In this document: piece by piece, positions 33,986 to 42,963 of the stretch
Layout: each line of letters starts with the position of its first letter
How positions within the stretch are numbered: the stretch's first letter is position 1
Assembly: GCF_016918855.1 (NCBI RefSeq)
Contig: NZ_JADKYB010000013.1
Coordinates: 1 to 64,000 of the forward strand
DNA length: 64,000 nt
Direction of reading: 5' to 3'
Origin: Actinacidiphila acididurans
GTDB lineage: Bacteria; Actinomycetota; Actinomycetes; Streptomycetales; Streptomycetaceae
The notes under the pieces: generated by a model
Told to the model about the DNA's origin: nothing
The model's database searches: none
The model's input: the letters and a program-made list of their open reading frames with translations, nothing else
Made by a program: the position numbers and the translations under genes

Positions 33986-34762
33986 TCAGGCCGTTCCGGA
34001 GGACGCCACCACAGCCGCACCTTCGGAGTACGTCAGCGCCGCCGCAGGAAGCTCCCCCTTGTGCCCGCTGAGGATCACCTCGAGGGCCCCTTTGCGGCCC
34101 TCCACCGCCGGGCCCGCCGCGATCCGGCGCAGCACCTGAGCGGCGACCGCATCCGCGGAGCCGTACAGGACCGCGCCCGGCACCGCGGCGCCGATCCGGT
34201 CGGCGACGAGTTCGTAGTGCGTGCAGCCGAGCACCACGGCGCCCACGTCACGCGGGGTCAGCGCCGCCGCGGCCTTCACCGCGGCCTCCACGGCCTCGGC
34301 GTCACCGCTCTGCACGGCGTCCGCCAGTCCAGGACACGGGACCTCCGTGACCGCGGCACCGTTCCCGAAGTCGGCGATCAGGCCCCGTTGGTAGCTGCTG
34401 CCCGTGGTCGCCGGCGTGGCCCAGATCGCCACCGCCCGGTGCGCGGCCGCCGCCGGCTTGATCGCCGGTACCGTCCCGATCACCGGCAGGTCCGGCTCGA
34501 ACCGGGCCCGCAGCACCGACAGCGCGTGCACCGACGCGGTGTTGCAGGCGACGATCAGCGCGTCCAGCCCGTGCGCCGCAGCGGCCTCCGCACACGCCAG
34601 CGCCCTGCGCGCCACGTCCGCCCCGCTCCTGGGCCCCCACGGCATCCCCTCCGGGTCCGCCGACAGCACCAGATCCGCGTCCCCGCGCGCCCTGCGCACC
34701 GCCGCCGCCGCGGGCAGCAGCCCGATCCCCGAGTCCACCAGCCCGATCTTCACCCGGCCCAC
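33986..34762 (-). CDS. Aspartate/glutamate racemase-family protein (MurI-like paralogue)
   Basis: A 258-residue protein of the Asp/Glu racemase superfamily. The two catalytic cysteines are present (LIVACNTAS and VLGCTHYELV), with LVDSGIGLLPAA in place of the MurI DSGVGGL motif, and a WGPRSGADVARRA segment instead of the usual PYG-type loop. It is likely a paralogue rather than the essential MurI, since the N-terminal loop differs. GTG 34762 and GTG 34753 both have plausible ribosome-binding sites; the upstream one is given. Substrate may be glutamate or another small acidic compound. Confidence 0.78.
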   Translation of the reverse strand: MGRVKIGLVDSGIGLLPAAAAVRRARGDADLVLSADPEGMPWGPRSGADVARRALACAEAAAAHGLDALIVACNTASVHALSVLRARFEPDLPVIGTVPAIKPAAAAHRAVAIWATPATTGSSYQRGLIADFGNGAAVTEVPCPGLADAVQSGDAEAVEAAVKAAAALTPRDVGAVVLGCTHYELVADRIGAAVPGAVLYGSADAVAAQVLRRIAAGPAVEGRKGALEVILSGHKGELPAAALTYSEGAAVVASSGTA

Positions 34763-35008
34763 CTTACGGCCCCCTCACCCCCGCCTCCGGACACAGCGTC
34801 CCCGGAGCGACCCGGACGCCGAAGGGACCGGGGGGGGAGGCCGCCTCCCCCCGTTCCGCCGCGACGGCGAGAAGCGGGACGGCGAAGACCGGCGGTGCCG
34901 AACCCACCGGACCCCCGGAACAAGTGCCCGAGCCGGAAAGAAGCCGCGGCAGCGGAAGACGCGGGTGGTGCGGCCCGCCACCCGCGCAGCGTGGTGCAGA
35001 CTGCGGGC

Positions 35009-36181
35009 GTGGACGTGATGACGGTGATCGCCGGGGTGGCCCTCGGTGCGTGGGTGTGGCTGGTGGCCGCCCAGGGGATGTTCTGGCGGACGGACGTACG
35101 GCTGCCGCGGCACGAGGGCGAGCCGGAGCGGTGGCCGGACGTGGCGGTGGTGGTGCCGGCCCGGGACGAGGCCGAGGTGATCGGCGTGAGTCTGCCGTCG
35201 CTGCTGGCCCAGGAGTATCCGGGGCAGGCCCATGTGTTCCTGGTGGACGACGGGAGCACGGACGGCACCGGTGAGCTCGCGAAGGAGCTCGCCGACCGGC
35301 TCGGCGGGCTGCCGCTGACCGTGACCTCGCCGGGCGAGCCGCCCGCGGGCTGGACGGGCAAGCTGTGGGCGGTCCGGCACGGCATCGAGCTGGCCCGGCA
35401 GACCACCGGCGCCGAGTTCCTGCTGCTCACCGACGCCGACATCGCGCACCGCCCGGACAGCCTGCGCGGCCTGACCGCCGCCGCGGCCGAGAACGGCCTG
35501 GACATGGTGTCCCAGATGGCCCGGCTGCGGGTGCAGACCGGCTGGGAGCGGCTGATCGTGCCGGCCTTCGTCTACTTCTTCGCCCAGCTCTACCCCTTCC
35601 GGTGGATCAACCGGCCCCGCTCCCGTACCGCCGCCGCGGCGGGCGGCTGCGTCCTGATCCGCTCCTCCGCGGTCACCGCGGCCGATGTGCCGGACGCGAT
35701 CCGCCAGTCCGTGATCGACGACGTGGCCCTGGCCAAGGCGGTGAAGCGCTCGGGCGGGCGGATCTGGCTGGGCCTGGCCGAGCGGGTGGACAGCGTCCGC
35801 CCCTACCCCGGGCTCGGCGAACTGTGGCGGATGGTGTCCCGCAGCGCCTACGCCCAACTGCGGCACAGCCCCACCCTGCTGGCCGGCACCGTGCTGGGCC
35901 TGGCGCTGGTGTACCTGGTGCCGCCGCTGGCCGCGATCGGCGGCGCCGCGGCCGGTGCGTGGCCGCTCGCCGCCCTGGGGCTGGCGGCCTGGGCGCTGAT
36001 GGCCGGCTCGTACCTGCCCATGCTGCGCTACTACGGGCAGCCGTGGTGGCTGGCGCCCGTTCTGCCGTACACGGCGGCGCTCTATCTCGGCATGACCGTC
36101 GATTCCGCGGTGCAGCACTACCGCGGCCGGGGAGCGGCCTGGAAGGGCCGCACCTATGCGCGCCCCGACCCCGGTTTGTGA
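35009..36181 (+). CDS. hpnB: Family 2 glycosyltransferase, HpnB-like
   Basis: A 390-residue membrane glycosyltransferase of GT-A type: VVVPARDEAEVIG, VFLVDDGSTDGT, FLLLTDADIAHRPD, RTAAAAGGC and RQSVIDDVAL form the nucleotide-sugar/metal site, preceded by one helix and followed by three to four helices. The sequence matches the hopanoid biosynthesis-associated HpnB family closely (FAQLYPFRWINRPRSRTAAAAGG). No other hopanoid gene is in the window, so it is an orphan copy, and the acceptor may not be a hopanoid. GTG 35009 is the likely start; ATG 35018 is close behind. Confidence 0.82.
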   Translation: MDVMTVIAGVALGAWVWLVAAQGMFWRTDVRLPRHEGEPERWPDVAVVVPARDEAEVIGVSLPSLLAQEYPGQAHVFLVDDGSTDGTGELAKELADRLGGLPLTVTSPGEPPAGWTGKLWAVRHGIELARQTTGAEFLLLTDADIAHRPDSLRGLTAAAAENGLDMVSQMARLRVQTGWERLIVPAFVYFFAQLYPFRWINRPRSRTAAAAGGCVLIRSSAVTAADVPDAIRQSVIDDVALAKAVKRSGGRIWLGLAERVDSVRPYPGLGELWRMVSRSAYAQLRHSPTLLAGTVLGLALVYLVPPLAAIGGAAAGAWPLAALGLAAWALMAGSYLPMLRYYGQPWWLAPVLPYTAALYLGMTVDSAVQHYRGRGAAWKGRTYARPDPGL

Positions 36182-36370
36182 CGAACCATCAGGCCATTGG
36201 CGACCGGGGCTTAACGCCTTCGAAGCACGCCTTTTACCTGATCACAGCACTGCACGGCGACCGGTTTCCGGGGATTCGACGGTATTGGCCACCTAGACCA
36301 CTCCCCGCACGCGAAACAACCTGCTGATCGGTCTCCCCAACGACCACATCGTGGGCTTAACTTATGGCTC

Positions 36371-36964
36371 ATGACCACCCCCCGCGCCTCGTATGGTGGC
36401 GGCTCCGGCAGCTACTACCCTTCTTCCTCGTCCTTTCCGGACACCCCGATCTACGACAGCCTCGTCGCCGAACGAGGTACGCCTCAGATCGCCCCCATCC
36501 GCGTGCCCGCGGCCTACACTCCGTACGATTCGGGGAGCTACACCTCGTACGGATCCGGCAGCAACCTCCCGGCCCTGCCCGCGCTTCCGGCGCTTCCTTC
36601 GGGGCCCTCCGCGCAGCAGCAGCCGCCCCAGTACCCGCAGCCACAGCAGCACCAGCAGCAGCCGGGCGGCGGCTACCCGAACGCGGGCGGCTACCCGCAG
36701 CCGCCGGCCCCGTACATCCCGCAGCAGCAGCCCCTGCCGCAGCGGCCGCCGGCCCCCGGCTACAACGGCTACCCCAACGCGGGCGGTTATCCGGGCCCCG
36801 GCCAGCAGCCGTCGCCCGCGGGGTACGAGGCCGCCCGTCCGGTCCCGCCGCGTCCGGTGCCGCCGCGCCAGGTGCCCGGCGGTCACCAGGAGGAGCCGTA
36901 CCAGCGGCGCAATCTGGGTCTGGGGGCGCAGCCGCCCCAGCAAGGGGGCTATTACCAGGGCTGA
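36371..36964 (+). CDS. DUF6643 family, Pro/Gln/Gly-rich protein
   Basis: A 197-residue Streptomyces-type protein. The first 50 residues are the conserved core (FPDTPIYDSLVAERGTPQIA, then IRVPAAY). The rest is low-complexity Pro, Gln, Gly and Tyr, including two copies of YPNAGGYP and a proline/arginine stretch RPVPPRPVPPRQVPGG, typical of a disordered tail. No membrane helix or signal peptide is seen. No good ribosome-binding site precedes ATG 36371. Function unknown; the family appears restricted to streptomycetes. Confidence 0.78.
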   Translation: MTTPRASYGGGSGSYYPSSSSFPDTPIYDSLVAERGTPQIAPIRVPAAYTPYDSGSYTSYGSGSNLPALPALPALPSGPSAQQQPPQYPQPQQHQQQPGGGYPNAGGYPQPPAPYIPQQQPLPQRPPAPGYNGYPNAGGYPGPGQQPSPAGYEAARPVPPRPVPPRQVPGGHQEEPYQRRNLGLGAQPPQQGGYYQG

Positions 36965-36994
36965 CGGCCGGGCAGCGGCTGCGAGGATGGTCGC

Positions 36995-37825
36995 ATGACC
37001 ATGCCCGAAGTGAGCGCGCTGCACGTGTACCCGGTCAAGTCGTTGCGCGGGATCAGTACGCCGGAAGCGGTCGTGGAGCCGTGGGGGCTCGCGGGGGACC
37101 GCCGCTGGGCGCTGGTCGACACGCGCACCATGCGGGTCGTCACTCAGCGGGACGAGCCGCGCCTCGCGCTGGTCACCGCGCTGGCCGGGGCCGACGGGAG
37201 CCTGCGGCTGTCCGCGCCCGGAATGCCGCCGGCCGAGGTGGCCGTGCCCGGCTGGGCGCCGCTGGAGACGGCGCGGATCTTCGCGGGCAAGGTGGACGTG
37301 CTGCCCGCCGACGACGCGGCCGGTGCCTGGTTCGCGGACTACCTGGGCGGGTTGCCGGTGCGCCTGGTCCACCTGGACGACCCGGCGGTGCGCCGGCCGA
37401 TCGATCCGGACTGGTCGCGGCCCGGCGACATGGTGAGCCTGGCCGACGGCTTCCCGCTGCTGCTCACCACCACCGCCTCGCTGGACCGCCTCAACGAGTG
37501 GATCGCCGAGGGCGACCGGCCGCACGAGGGGCCGCTGCCGATGAGCCGTTTCCGGCCGAATGTGGTGATCGACGGCACCGGCGCATGGGCCGAGGACGAC
37601 TGGCGGCAGGTGCGGATCGGCGAGGTCCTCTTCCGGGTGGCCAAGCCCTGCGCGCGCTGCGTGGTGACCACCAACGACCAGGACAGCGCGCGGCGCGGCG
37701 GCGAGCCGCTGCGGACGCTGGCCCGGCACCGTAATTTCGGCACGAAACTGCTTTTCGGCCAGAACCTGATTCCTGAGCATTCCGGAACCCTGCGCGTCGG
37801 CGATGCGTTGACCACGGTGGAGTAA
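36995..37825 (+). CDS. MOSC domain-containing protein
   Basis: A 276-residue protein with the N-terminal beta-barrel (VSALHVYPVKSLRGISTPEA) and a MOSC domain whose conserved cysteine sits in RVAKPCARCVVTT, with RFRPNVVIDG preceding it. MOSC proteins bind the sulfur-molybdenum cofactor and carry out sulfur transfer or N-hydroxylated compound reduction (YcbX/mARC-like). It has no fused ferredoxin domain. A single gene in this neighbourhood; the molybdenum oxidoreductase at 45.7 kb is not linked closely. Confidence 0.9.
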   Translation: MTMPEVSALHVYPVKSLRGISTPEAVVEPWGLAGDRRWALVDTRTMRVVTQRDEPRLALVTALAGADGSLRLSAPGMPPAEVAVPGWAPLETARIFAGKVDVLPADDAAGAWFADYLGGLPVRLVHLDDPAVRRPIDPDWSRPGDMVSLADGFPLLLTTTASLDRLNEWIAEGDRPHEGPLPMSRFRPNVVIDGTGAWAEDDWRQVRIGEVLFRVAKPCARCVVTTNDQDSARRGGEPLRTLARHRNFGTKLLFGQNLIPEHSGTLRVGDALTTVE

Positions 37826-37920
37826 CGGCGGCGACGTGTCACGCCCGCGGCCCGTGGGGCGCGGGCGTGCGGGATTCGCGCCGCCGACGGAAGGGCATCG
37901 CATGAAGGGGGTGGCCGTCG

Positions 37921-38520
37921 GTGGGTCGTCGCGAAGGGACCGGCAAGCTCGGATGGCGATGGCGGCGCAATCCGCTGCGCCGGCGCTCCGACCTGGTCGA
38001 GGCATGGCTGGGGCTGGTCACCGTGGTCGTGCTGTGCCTGCTGCCGCTGTTCGGCTGGTGGGCGGGCCAGGCGGTGGACCGGGCACTCCAGCGGGTGGTG
38101 CGCTCCCAGCGCTCCGAGCGCACGCTGGTGACCGCGCATCTGGTGCCGCCGCCCGGCGGGCACGGCTCGTCCTCGGGCGCCGACTCCGATCCGCGGCACC
38201 GGGAGCGGCTGCGCTGGACCGCGCCGGACCACTCGGTGCACACCGCCGCGGTCCCCGTGGATCTCGAAGTCTGGCAGTCCGACCGGATCATGCTGTGGAC
38301 CGACGACAAGGGCGCCCTGGTGCCGCCGCCGCTGGACGCGGCGACCGCGACCACCCATTCCGTGCTGGCCGGCACCGCCGCCGCGACCTCGGCGGCCGGG
38401 CTGGTGCTCATATCCCGCAGGGTCGTGCTGTGGCGCCTGATGCGCCGCCGGATGGCGTCCTGGGAGCGGGAATGGGCCCGGGTGGGCCAGGACTGGGGCC
38501 GGGCCGGCGCGGGCGGCTGA
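37921..38520 (+). CDS. Rv1733c-family transmembrane protein
   Basis: A 199-residue protein. The N-terminal NPLRRRSDLVEAWLGLVT, a hydrophobic helix, a polar extracytoplasmic domain (ERLRWTAPDHSVHTAAVPV) and a second helix before RLMRRRMASWEREWA are the arrangement of the Rv1733c family found across actinobacteria. GTG 37921 is the start. Function unknown, although the mycobacterial relative belongs to the DosR dormancy regulon. Confidence 0.82.
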   Translation: MGRREGTGKLGWRWRRNPLRRRSDLVEAWLGLVTVVVLCLLPLFGWWAGQAVDRALQRVVRSQRSERTLVTAHLVPPPGGHGSSSGADSDPRHRERLRWTAPDHSVHTAAVPVDLEVWQSDRIMLWTDDKGALVPPPLDAATATTHSVLAGTAAATSAAGLVLISRRVVLWRLMRRRMASWEREWARVGQDWGRAGAGG

Positions 38521-38813
38521 CCGGCAGCCCCGAGCAACAACCCCACAAGCAACGACCCCGGGAGCAACGACCCACCGCGCAGGGGATCGGCATGCCGACG
38601 CCCCGGAACAGAAGCGCGTAACAGTCGTGTTGCGCGCGGGCGTTCACCGGCCCGTGGCGGATCAGGGCAGGTGGGGGCGTACCGGACCGGACCGCGGCCG
38701 GGTTCGGCCGGTTGTCCGCGGACGACTGCCCGGAGGCGTCACGACCATGCCCGCGCTCGCGCTACCGTTGGTCCCCGGTCGGCCGATGCAAGAGGTGGGG
38801 GCAGAGCAGCCCG

Positions 38814-41213
38814 ATGGCACATGGCGTGGTGCAGGTCACGAACCCGAACGGCTCGCGGTGGCGCCGCCGCACCGGTGAGTACGACACTCTGGCCGCCGCG
38901 CTCGAAGCGGCGGTCGACGGCGACGTGCTGACGGTGAGCGCGGGCACGTACCGGGAGAATCTGGTGCTGGACCACGCGGTCACCCTGCGCTGCGCGGACG
39001 GTCCCGGCACCGTGCGGATCGCCCCGTCGGCCGGCGTCGCCCTGACGGTCCGGGCCGCCGCCGCGGTGCACGACCTGCTGGTGGAGGGCCAGGACATCAC
39101 GGCCGCCGCGCTCCTGGTGGAGGACAGCGCCCCGGAGCTGACCGGCCTGCGGATCAACACCCGTTCCGCGGTGGGCCTGGAGATACGGGACGGCGCCCGG
39201 CCCACCGTGCGGCGCACGTCGGTGGACAACCCCGGCGGGATCGGGATCAGCGTCCTGGACGGCGCCGGCGGGCTGTTCGAGGAGTGCGAGGTGGTGTCCG
39301 CGGGCCAGAGCGGGGTGAGCGTGCGGTCCGGCGCCGCGCCGCGGCTGGAGCGCTGCCGGGTCCACCACGCCTCCGGCACCGGCCTGTCGGTGACCGGCGA
39401 GGGCTCCACGCTGGAGGCCGTCGGCTGCGAGGTGTTCGAGATCCGCGGCGCCGGAGTGCAGCTGTCGGCCCGCGCCACCGGCCAGTTCACCGACTGCCAG
39501 GTGCACCGCACCACCGGCGACGGCATCTCCCTGGACACCGACGCGGTGCTGGCGCTGTCCGACTGCGACATCCACGACGTGCCCGAGAACGCGGTGGACC
39601 TGCGCGCGCGTTCGGTGCTCACCCTGACCCGCTGCACGGTGCGCGGGTTCGGCCGCAACGGACTGTCGGTGTGGGACCCGGGCACCCGGGTGGACGCCAA
39701 CGGCTGCGAGATCCACGACAGCACCGGGGACTACCCGGCGGTGTGGGTCAGCGACGGCGCGGTGGCGATCCTGGACACCTGCCGGGTGCACGACGTGCCC
39801 GACGCGCTGTTCGTGCTCGACCGCGGCTCCCGGGCCGACGTGGTGGACAGCGACTTCACGCAGATCCGCAACACCGCGGTGTCGGTGAGCGACGGCGCCG
39901 CGGTGCAACTGGACGACTGCCGGATCCGGGAGGCGGCCACCGGCGCCTGGTTCCGCGACCACGGCAGCGGCGGCACCCTGGCCCAGGTCACCATCGACGA
40001 CACCTCGACCGGGGTGATAGTCACCAAGGGCGCCGACCCCACCCTGGAGCGCTGCACGATCACCAACCCGGGCGAGGCGGGGGTGTACGTGTCCGCGGAG
40101 GGCCGCGGCACCTTCACCGCCTGCCGGGTCACCGGCAGCCGCGGCTTCGGCTTCCACATCATCGACGGCTGCCGGTCCACGCTGACCAAGTGCCGTACCG
40201 AACGGTGCGCGCGCGGTGGTTACGAGTTCGCCGAGCCGGGCCCGGTCACCGAGGACTGCACCAGCGACCGCGCCGCGACCGAGGAGACCCCGGCGCCGGT
40301 ACCGGCCACGACCCCGGCGCGGCAGCCGGCCGTCCAGTCGTACGGCCTGCTGGGCGCGGTGCCGGCGCCGCGGGCCGCCGAACCGGCCGTGCAGGTGGTG
40401 GAGCGCACCGGCGAGGAGCTGCTGAGCGACCTGGACGCGCTGGTCGGCCTGGACGGGGTCAAGCGCGAGGTACGCACCCTGATCGACATGATCTCGGTGG
40501 GGCGGCGGCGCGAGCAGGCCGGCCTGAAGGCCGCGTCCCCGCGCCGGCACCTGGTCTTCACCGGCTCCCCCGGCACCGGCAAGACCACGGTCGCGCGGCT
40601 GTACGGGGAGATCCTGGCGTCGCTGGGCGTGCTGAACCAGGGCCACCTGGTGGAGGTCGCCCGGGTGGACCTGGTGGGCGAGCACATCGGCTCCACCGCG
40701 ATCCGCACCCAGGAGGCGTTCGAACGGGCCCGAGGCGGCGTGCTGTTCATCGACGAGGCGTACGCGCTGGCGCCGGAGGACGCGGGCCGGGACTTCGGGC
40801 GCGAGGCGATCGACACCCTGGTGAAGCTGATGGAGGACCACCGCGAGGCGGTGGTGGTGATCGTGGCCGGCTACACCGCCGAGATGGAGCGGTTCCTGTC
40901 CGCCAACCCCGGTGTGGCGTCCCGTTTCTCCCGCACGATCACCTTCGGCGACTACACCGCCGACGAGCTGCTGTCGATCGTGGAGTCGCAGGCGCGCGAG
41001 CAGGAGTACCGGCTGGGCGACGACACCGGGGAGGCGCTGCTGAAGTACTTCACCGCGCTGCCCAAGGGCCCGGCCTTCGGCAACGGGCGCACCGCCCGGC
41101 AGACGTTCGAGGCGATGGTCGAGCGGCACGCGATGCGGCTGGCCCACGTCGCCGAACCCACGCACGACGAGCTGCAGTTGCTCTACCCGGAGGACTTGCC
41201 GGCGCTGCCCTGA
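38814..41213 (+). CDS. Right-handed beta-helix protein fused to CbbX/EccA-type AAA+ ATPase
   Basis: A 799-residue fusion. Residues about 25-490 form a right-handed parallel beta-helix of roughly 18-20 coils, seen as repeating C-x-V/I-H and G-x-G/S-V-x-V patterns every 22-24 residues. A Pro/Ala linker (about 490-545) leads to an AAA+ domain with LDALVGLDGVKREV, Walker A GSPGTGKTT (about 584-592), Walker B VLFIDEAYAL (about 642) and an arginine-rich sensor region. That module is of the CbbX/EccA family, which includes type VII secretion ATPases. No signal peptide is seen, so it should be cytosolic; its client is unknown. Confidence 0.9.
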   Translation: MAHGVVQVTNPNGSRWRRRTGEYDTLAAALEAAVDGDVLTVSAGTYRENLVLDHAVTLRCADGPGTVRIAPSAGVALTVRAAAAVHDLLVEGQDITAAALLVEDSAPELTGLRINTRSAVGLEIRDGARPTVRRTSVDNPGGIGISVLDGAGGLFEECEVVSAGQSGVSVRSGAAPRLERCRVHHASGTGLSVTGEGSTLEAVGCEVFEIRGAGVQLSARATGQFTDCQVHRTTGDGISLDTDAVLALSDCDIHDVPENAVDLRARSVLTLTRCTVRGFGRNGLSVWDPGTRVDANGCEIHDSTGDYPAVWVSDGAVAILDTCRVHDVPDALFVLDRGSRADVVDSDFTQIRNTAVSVSDGAAVQLDDCRIREAATGAWFRDHGSGGTLAQVTIDDTSTGVIVTKGADPTLERCTITNPGEAGVYVSAEGRGTFTACRVTGSRGFGFHIIDGCRSTLTKCRTERCARGGYEFAEPGPVTEDCTSDRAATEETPAPVPATTPARQPAVQSYGLLGAVPAPRAAEPAVQVVERTGEELLSDLDALVGLDGVKREVRTLIDMISVGRRREQAGLKAASPRRHLVFTGSPGTGKTTVARLYGEILASLGVLNQGHLVEVARVDLVGEHIGSTAIRTQEAFERARGGVLFIDEAYALAPEDAGRDFGREAIDTLVKLMEDHREAVVVIVAGYTAEMERFLSANPGVASRFSRTITFGDYTADELLSIVESQAREQEYRLGDDTGEALLKYFTALPKGPAFGNGRTARQTFEAMVERHAMRLAHVAEPTHDELQLLYPEDLPALP

Positions 41214-41768
41214 GCGGGCACCGGCCCGGTGGTCGAGGACAGCCGGGCCAGCAGCAGCGCCCGCTGCTCGGCGAAGGCCGGGTCGGCCCGGTAGTCGCAG
41301 TGCCCGAGGATCGGCTCGGGCAGCGGGTGGCGGGCGCTTCGCCCGTAGCCGGCCGGGTCCAGCAGCGGCCCGCAGTCCACCGGGTCCTGGCCGGTGCCGA
41401 CACGGACCGGGCCGCCGATGGGGTCGGTGCCGCGCCACAGATTCGACCAGGTGTGCATCTGCCGGTGCAGGTCGCGCAGCCGCGCGGGCCCGAAGCGGGC
41501 CGGGAACCAGCGGCCGTAGAGGCGGGCCAGCGGGCAGCCGTAGGGGCGGCCAGAAGGGGCCGACGTCCCACAGGATGGCGACGGTGCGCCGGGCCGCCGG
41601 GTCGCGGTAGGCGCGGCGATGGATTCCGGCCGTTTCGTCGCCGGCCACCCGGACCGTACGCGGGTCGTCGAGCATGCGCTCGGGGGTGGCGCCGCCGACG
41701 CTGTGCACGATCAACTCCAGGGCGAGCGGGCGGCGGTCGGCCGCCTCGGTTTGCATGTCCACGGCCAT
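41183..41768 (-). pseudogene. Remnant of a large membrane lipase-like gene with two internal deletions
   Basis: The minus strand begins with an intact N-terminus (LALELIVHSVGGATPERML, then DDPRTVRVAGDETAGIHRRA) that runs straight into AYRDPAARRTVAILWDVGPFWP, sequence that belongs several hundred residues further along in the roughly 700-800-residue actinomycete membrane protein I recognise. At about 41553 the frame shifts and continues with YGCPLARLYGRWFPARFGP and MHTWSNLWRGTDPIGGPV to a normal C-terminus near 41183. The membrane part and the GHSQG-type lipase motif are missing. The frameshift and lost domains mark it as non-functional. It overlaps the end of the upstream convergent AAA gene by 31 bp. 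Confidence 0.75.
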
Positions 41769-42073
41769 GGCAGCTCCGGTGCGCCGTGCTCCTCCCCGGT
41801 GGTGCCCGCCGCGCCGCGGCGGTCACCGTGCCGCGCGCCGGCCGTGCTGCAATCGTGATACGACCGGCCGGAGGCGGCCGAGGACGGGCCAGGGGACGGC
41901 CAGGAGCGATACGGAACGGTCATGCGCCGTACACCTGGCACCCCATGGCGTGGAAGGATGACCGCAGCGGACCGGCGTTCCCGTGACCGGGGGACGGAGC
42001 CCGGCCGCTGCGTCGCTCGACGATGCGCGACGTTGACACGACCGACGACGACACGAACGGGACGGGGTCACGG
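41769..42073. other. Intergenic region before the DeoR-family gene
   Basis: 305 bp with no gene I can support. It should hold the promoter of the DeoR/GlpR regulator. TTGACA near 42034 could be a -35, but no matching -10 follows at the right distance. The left part was presumably the promoter region of the now broken gene. Confidence 0.4.
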
Positions 42074-42916
42074 GTGAGCGACAACCAGAACCTCCTCGCG
42101 GAGCAGCGGCGAGCCCTGATCCTGGACGAGGTGCGGCGCCGGGGCGGCGTGCGGGTCAATGAGCTGACCCGGCGGCTGAACGTCTCGGACATGACCGTGC
42201 GCCGCGACCTGGACGCACTGGCCCGCCAGGGTGTGGTGGAGAAGGTGCACGGCGGCGCGGTGCCGGTGGTGGAGCCGAGCAGCCACGAGCCGGGTTTCGA
42301 GGCGAAGTCGGGGCTGGAGCTGGGCGCCAAGGAGGCCATCGGCCGGGCCGCGGCGGCGCTGGTCCCGCCGGGCAGCGCCATCGCGCTGGCGGGCGGCACC
42401 ACCGCATTCGCGCTGGCCCATCATCTGCTGGACGTGCCCGACCTGACCGTGGTCACCAACTCGGTACGGGTCGCCGACGTCTTCCAGTCCGGGCAGCGGC
42501 GCGGCCAGAACCACCGCGAGGCGGCGGCGACCGTGGTGATCACCGGCGGCGTGCGCACGCCCTCGGAGACCCTGGTGGGCCCGGTGGCCGACCGGGCCAT
42601 CCAGTCACTCCACTTCGACCTGCTCTTCCTCGGCGTGCACGGCATCTCGGTGGAGGCAGGGCTGTCCACGCCGAATCTGGCGGAGGCCGAGACCAACCGG
42701 CAGTTCGTCCGCTCGGCCCGGCGCGTCGTGGTGATCGCCGACCACACCAAGTGGGGCACGGTGGGCCTGAGTTCGTTCGCGTCACTGGAGGACGTGGACA
42801 CCCTGGTGACGGACGCCGGGATCCCGGAGGTGCTGCGCGAGGAGATCGCCGAGCACCTGTCCGACCTGATCGTGGCCGGTGAGCCGCCGGCCGACAACCG
42901 GGCGCCCGGGGCCTGA
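42074..42916 (+). CDS. DeoR/GlpR-family transcriptional regulator
   Basis: A 280-residue regulator. The N-terminal HTH (RRALILDEVRRRGGVRVNEL, then NVSDMTVRRDLDALARQGVVEKVHGGA) and the sugar-phosphate-sensing DeoR domain (IALAGGTTAFALAHHL, VVTNSVRVADVF, DLLFLGVHGISVEAGLSTPN, ADHTKWG) are complete. GTG 42074 was selected because the family starts just before LLAEQRRAL; an in-frame ATG at 42023 gives 17 extra residues. It controls sugar or polyol use in relatives. No transporter or kinase adjoins here, so its target is unknown. Confidence 0.9.
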   Translation: MSDNQNLLAEQRRALILDEVRRRGGVRVNELTRRLNVSDMTVRRDLDALARQGVVEKVHGGAVPVVEPSSHEPGFEAKSGLELGAKEAIGRAAAALVPPGSAIALAGGTTAFALAHHLLDVPDLTVVTNSVRVADVFQSGQRRGQNHREAAATVVITGGVRTPSETLVGPVADRAIQSLHFDLLFLGVHGISVEAGLSTPNLAEAETNRQFVRSARRVVVIADHTKWGTVGLSSFASLEDVDTLVTDAGIPEVLREEIAEHLSDLIVAGEPPADNRAPGA

Positions 42917-42963
42917 TCCCGGACCGCCTTTCGAGGCCGGCGCCGCGGCCGGGTCGGCGCCGG

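Noticed and set aside
38739-41768. A 1009-codon minus-strand frame opposite the beta-helix/AAA gene
   Set aside because: Only its first 75 codons, the start of the decayed lipase-like gene, are meaningful; the rest is antisense to a good gene.
42917-42963. GC-rich inverted repeat after the DeoR gene as a terminator
   Set aside because: Stem pairing is short and interrupted; not better than expected in DNA this rich in GC.
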